A DNA stretch of 64,000 bases, from the NCBI GenBank assembly GCA_010015675.1, contig ML976993.1, positions 604,036-668,035 of the forward strand, given 5' to 3'. Of the stretch, positions 63,153-64,000 are shown one piece after another; position 1 is the first letter of the stretch, and each line of letters opens with the position of its first letter. Source of the DNA: Byssothecium circinans. Lineage: Eukaryota > Ascomycota > Dothideomycetes > Pleosporales > Massarinaceae. Made by a program: the position numbers and the translations under genes. The notes beneath the pieces are model-generated. The model saw only the letters and a list, made by a program, of their open reading frames with translations. It was not told where the DNA came from and did no database searches.

Positions 63153-64000
63153 TTAATCGCTAGCTCTCAATGCTCGATGAGTAAGTACAGCTGCATCATT
63201 CTTCCATTGTAGATTCCAGAGCGCGGCCAAGCCAAGTATGAGGACAGTGCTCCCAATAATTAATTCCTTCCGATGATTAGAGTCAGTTTGGCTATTGGGG
63301 CTTTGTTTTCCCAAATCTTGGGGAACGCGCTGCCTGGGTTGGTGTGGCGAGGTATATGCGTCCTTGACTATCTTCCAAATCCTGCGCCGATTCCAGAGGC
63401 TGACAAGGGCATCACTAGAGCCTGCCGAATGGTGGTCCAGTAGAAGCGTATCATCAAGCCGAAGTCTTTTGATTAGAGCCCTCCAATCTCCTTTACATTT
63501 CATAGGAGTATGCTGAAGGAGCTCTTTCAGCTGTGCTTCATCGATATTCCAAAGATACGGTAGCAGGCTACTGTCGCATAAGTGGCTGCGCCAGAATCTT
63601 TCGTCCAGTGGTATCCTCTGCGCTAGGGAACGACACGTTTGCCGGAGGAAGATGGTTGGCTGGGCCGGAAGCATGTCGGTGATCTGGTACACAAGCTCGC
63701 TCGGCAGGTCTAGTAACCCATGTGAAAGGCCTTCTGACTTTATGACTATACTCGCCCCATGCGCCAAGTCGGAAACTTTTTCATTCCTCATATCCTGCGG
63801 CTGCACCTGGAGCATCGAAAGGATAGTCGGAGTAAGGTCCGGAGCCAATAAGGGATCAGTGAGGTATTTCTGAGGAGTGTTAACATAGCCAGTCAAAAGA
63901 GAGTATATCCCATGCACCGTCAAAATCTGCCGCACACGGGCCACCTGAGCTGTGCCAATCAGCGCCCACCGCCGAGAAGCACCAAAATCGTATCGCAGAA
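63153..64000 (-). CDS. F-box protein, 5' part outside the window
   Basis: The frame runs off the window at 64000, so the start is missing. At least 280 residues are visible. F-box near the middle: LLDLPSELVYQITDMLPAQP, FLRQTCRSLAQRI, ERFWRSHLCD. Substrate adaptor of an SCF ubiquitin ligase is the likely role. A hydrophobic segment near the C-terminus (ELIIGSTVLILGLAALWNL) may be a membrane anchor, unusual for an F-box protein. No internal intron is needed in the visible part. Confidence 0.75.
   Translation of the reverse strand, partial: LRYDFGASRRWALIGTAQVARVRQILTVHGIYSLLTGYVNTPQKYLTDPLLAPDLTPTILSMLQVQPQDMRNEKVSDLAHGASIVIKSEGLSHGLLDLPSELVYQITDMLPAQPTIFLRQTCRSLAQRIPLDERFWRSHLCDSSLLPYLWNIDEAQLKELLQHTPMKCKGDWRALIKRLRLDDTLLLDHHSAGSSDALVSLWNRRRIWKIVKDAYTSPHQPRQRVPQDLGKQSPNSQTDSNHRKELIIGSTVLILGLAALWNLQWKNDAAVLTHRALRASD

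Overview
The window is nuclear DNA of a filamentous ascomycete (Pezizomycotina, probably Dothideomycetes; the class is an inference). Genes are compact, with short GT-AG introns of mostly 45-120 nt, divergent gene pairs, and core eukaryotic proteins mixed with fungus-specific families (Kei1, spherulation-specific family 4, 2EXR-type, fungal SET and Est1-like proteins). All exon boundaries were placed by eye from splice signals, frame continuity and family knowledge. There is no transcript evidence behind them. I saw no rRNA, convincing tRNA, CRISPR array or intact transposon.

0-34.7 kb is a conserved, gene-dense half. In order: Sec1/Munc18 (SEC1), a secreted-looking SET protein, a Cys-rich single-pass surface protein, a peroxisomal D-amino-acid oxidase divergent from an OTU protease, TRAPP subunit Trs85 divergent from a CCA-adding tRNA nucleotidyltransferase that runs in frame into a Tti2 domain, an apple/PAN-like membrane protein, a four-TM protein, a possible small secreted protein, an SDR divergent from KEI1 (inositolphosphorylceramide synthase subunit), a GH2 glycosidase, a short Est1-type protein, a tiny conserved-looking gene and a flavocytochrome-b2-like dehydrogenase.

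34.7-46 kb is transitional. It has AT-rich spacers, a decayed gene at 36.9-37.4 kb, and a tandem-repeat, probably mutated-transposon tract at 39.6-40.7 kb. Between these lie a 2EXR-like gene, an APH-fold gene whose metal-binding Asp looks replaced by Gly, a membrane-anchored GH43 and a multi-C2H2 zinc-finger gene.

46.4-59.9 kb is the most unusual part. Eight genes (called A-H here: 46442, 48765, 50292, 52388, 53908, 55950, 58147, 59547) match no family I recognise, apart from a RING-H2 finger at the start of F. They lie in long AT-rich spacers and share pieces with one another: an N-terminal module in A, B, C and D, a C-terminal motif in A, C, E and perhaps G, and an EFANMD block, nearly identical at DNA level, in F and G. 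This looks like a home-grown, diverging gene family or accessory island.

60-64 kb holds a tandem pair of spherulin-4-like genes, one membrane-anchored and one soluble, and an F-box gene cut by the window end.

The strongest leads are the CCA1-TTI2 fusion with an intron-like element that would cut it back to CCA1 alone, the overlapping uORF and stacked starts on the same gene, the SUMO-interaction-like motifs on the OTU protease, and the A-H orphan family.
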